The notes under the pieces are model-generated. The model did not search any database and was not told where the DNA came from. It saw only the letters and a program-made list of their open reading frames with translations. 64,000 nucleotides of DNA from Haliclona indistincta (Eukaryota > Porifera > Demospongiae > Haplosclerida > Chalinidae). Both the position numbers and the translations under genes were made by a program. Where the stretch lies: assembly GCA_964017065.1 (NCBI GenBank), contig OZ024784.1:17403152-17467151 (forward strand), given 5' to 3'. Positions 62,596 through 64,000 of this stretch are shown piece by piece (within the stretch, counting starts at the first letter, position 1; each line of letters opens with the position of its first letter).

Positions 62596-62910
62596 TCATC
62601 TTTGGGTTCTCAGATGACTGACTCTGAGCCGATCAAGGACTAGGTCCTCTAAGTAGTGATGGATAGAACCCGGGGCTCATTGGTATCAAGACTTACCCTG
62701 ACATCTGTATTCTTCATCGGCGTTCTCAGGGAAAGCAGAGTGTAGCACGTTTATACCACCTAGAAGTGCTGAACCCTAGAGTAAAAAAATCACTGGGTAG
62801 TCACTGATTTATAGAAAGTCATGTTACCTGCATTGAACTCTCCATAACAGTGACAGCAACAACAGCATCTTGTAAGCTGACCATTGGGCGGCACATCAAT
62901 CGTGCATGAC
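62596..62910 (-). CDS. MCM9: MCM9 helicase, last three exons (partial)
   Basis: Exons at about 62910-62828, 62776-62699 and 62646-62596. They encode GHARLMCRPMVSLQDAVVAV with TVMESSMQ, then GSALLGGINVLHSAFPENAD, then DLVLDRLRVSHLRTQR and a stop. The ESSMQGxALLGGxNxLHxxFPEN motif is specific to MCM9, where it follows the AAA+ lid helices; MCM9 works with MCM8 in recombination and mismatch repair. The long C-terminal extension of vertebrate MCM9 is absent. The acceptor of the last exon was chosen to keep the frame and is the weakest point. Upstream exons lie beyond the window. Confidence 0.82.
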
Positions 62911-64000
62911 CTGTACGTGGATGAAATTTTTAAGTTTCTCAATTTCATAAAAATGCATTTCTGTCTATAGTCTAGGCCCTGACTAAGATTTTTATGCATT
63001 TAATTTAGGAGAGGATAACTCAACTGTTTTAGGGTAATTTAATCCCAAGGAATAAGATGTGATATGTGCCAAATTGTCTATCCGCTGCGAAATACCCGAA
63101 AATGACCACGCCCCTTTTATCGGCAGTGTCAATAGCAATAATTGCTCTATCTTCTTAAGGTGACGGGGTACAGTTACACCCCCACACTTATGAATATAAT
63201 TAGCATGTAATACCAGCAATGTAAAATGGCTGCGATCGATGAGCTACATTTTTGTCGTCAAAATTTGCGAACAGCACTTGCTTGCCATCGGTAAAACCCG
63301 AACGTTTCTGTTGTACAGAGCCTTGGACAGGGCCTGAAACTATAAACTTCGCCTAGAAGCCACCTGTTTGTGAGTTATGACGGCAGTTGTCACCAAAATA
63401 TTAGCCGTTTGGAGTCTCATAATAACTTTTTGGGCTTTTTCTCTGAAACGACTTACTGGATTACTTGCAAAACATACTCAGGCCCTCGCATGGATACAGA
63501 AGTGTCGGTTAGTGCTAAACTCTTCCATTTCTCCTTCAAAGCGTTCACAAATTTTGACGACGAAAATAGAATCTCATACCTCTCAAGCTCTGCTTGCTTG
63601 CTGCCCAACTTTGTTGCGTGTTTGCTTAGCTCTTGCACCTATTATGAAGACAAGTCTTTTGTGTGTACATGGATTGCCACTATGACGTTCTAGCGCTATT
63701 CTTTTCGACTCAGTATTTGTATTTATTTTATGAATAATTAATTAGCCAAACAGTACCCCGTCCCCTTAACCATTTTAGTAACCTACTTTCTGGCAACTGT
63801 TCTAAGGTAATATGACGCTAAGGAATGTATTGGGATGTGTGCCAAAACCAATATTCACTGCAAAAAATGGCTACACCTTTTCAGAAATGCATGAACATCT
63901 CTATTTTAAAGAGTTTAATATTGTAAGATTCTGATGGTTTGAAAACAGTACAAGTACAGGGTATTACCAACAAAAAGACACAATTTATTAACTTGAGGAG
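62911..64000. other. Non-coding region, probably MCM9 intron with repeats
   Basis: No exon of MCM9 or any other protein was recognised. Short open frames (for example 63370-63693) lack homology and fall inside a transposable element. Two diverged direct repeats (about 63020-63110 and 63788-63875) flank that element. Confidence 0.5.
63159..63765. mobile_element. 607-bp inverted-repeat element flanked by TTAA
   Basis: The left end GGTGACGGGGTACAGTT and the inverse complement of the right end, GGGGACGGGGTACTGTT, agree at 15 of 17 positions. TTAA lies directly outside each end (63155-63158 and 63766-63769). TTAA target duplication is typical of piggyBac and Kolobok transposons. No transposase is present, so this is a non-autonomous copy. 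Confidence 0.72.

Noticed and set aside
63370..63693. Overlapping short frames near the right end
   Set aside because: They fall inside the TTAA-flanked element, show no domain, and occur in several frames at once.

Overview
The window is nuclear DNA of an early-branching animal, most likely a sponge. The genes are animal orthologues (golgin-160, RTF1, a BRMS1/SDS3 factor, SEL1L, CINP, MCM9, RBM22, a PALS-type MAGUK). They are tightly packed, many introns are only 45-60 bp, and several genes sit head to head with 150-250 bp between start codons. Species cannot be fixed by eye; 'sponge' is an inference from compactness and gene content.

Layout. 1-11,158: two tandem minus-strand genes of the NO VEIN/sacsin-like GHKL-ATPase family (the first cut by the window edge). 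11,392-16,051 (+): golgin-160 (GOLGA3). 16,196-21,219 (-): a long ankyrin-repeat protein. 21,388-26,570 (+): RTF1 of the PAF1 complex, with an intronless ankyrin gene inside its one large intron. 26,795-35,101 (all -): a BRMS1/SDS3 co-repressor subunit, a class V PLP enzyme, an intronless seven-helix receptor-like protein, and an ammonium transporter. 35,066-42,288: a tandem duplication of the splicing factor gene RBM22 together with its upstream region. The upstream copy has lost its native 3' end, carries an in-frame exon-fusing deletion, and hosts a decayed DNA transposon with THAP and SAP-SWIM-YqaJ remnants. 42,568-45,599 (+): a kelch/coiled-coil/protein-kinase fusion. 45,839-47,577 (+): a small Ig-like single-pass receptor. 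47,862-56,510 (-): a protein that appears to join an LMO7-type CH domain and a PDZ domain to a complete L27-L27-PDZ-SH3-GK MAGUK. 57,977-61,813 (+): SEL1L with an exact UPRE octamer in its promoter. 61,900-62,521 (+): CINP. 62,596-62,910 (-): the last exons of MCM9. The right end is occupied by a TTAA-flanked inverted-repeat element.

Most genes are housekeeping and do not form a pathway. The most unusual items are the CH-PDZ-MAGUK fusion, the kelch-kinase, the RBM22 duplication with its transposon, the nested ankyrin gene in RTF1, and the NO VEIN-like pair, which combines a GHKL ATPase with a nuclease-like DUF3883 domain. Exon boundaries were read by eye from GT/AG sites and reading frame. 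Those of GOLGA3 and both RBM22 copies were checked to sum to whole codons; others are approximate.
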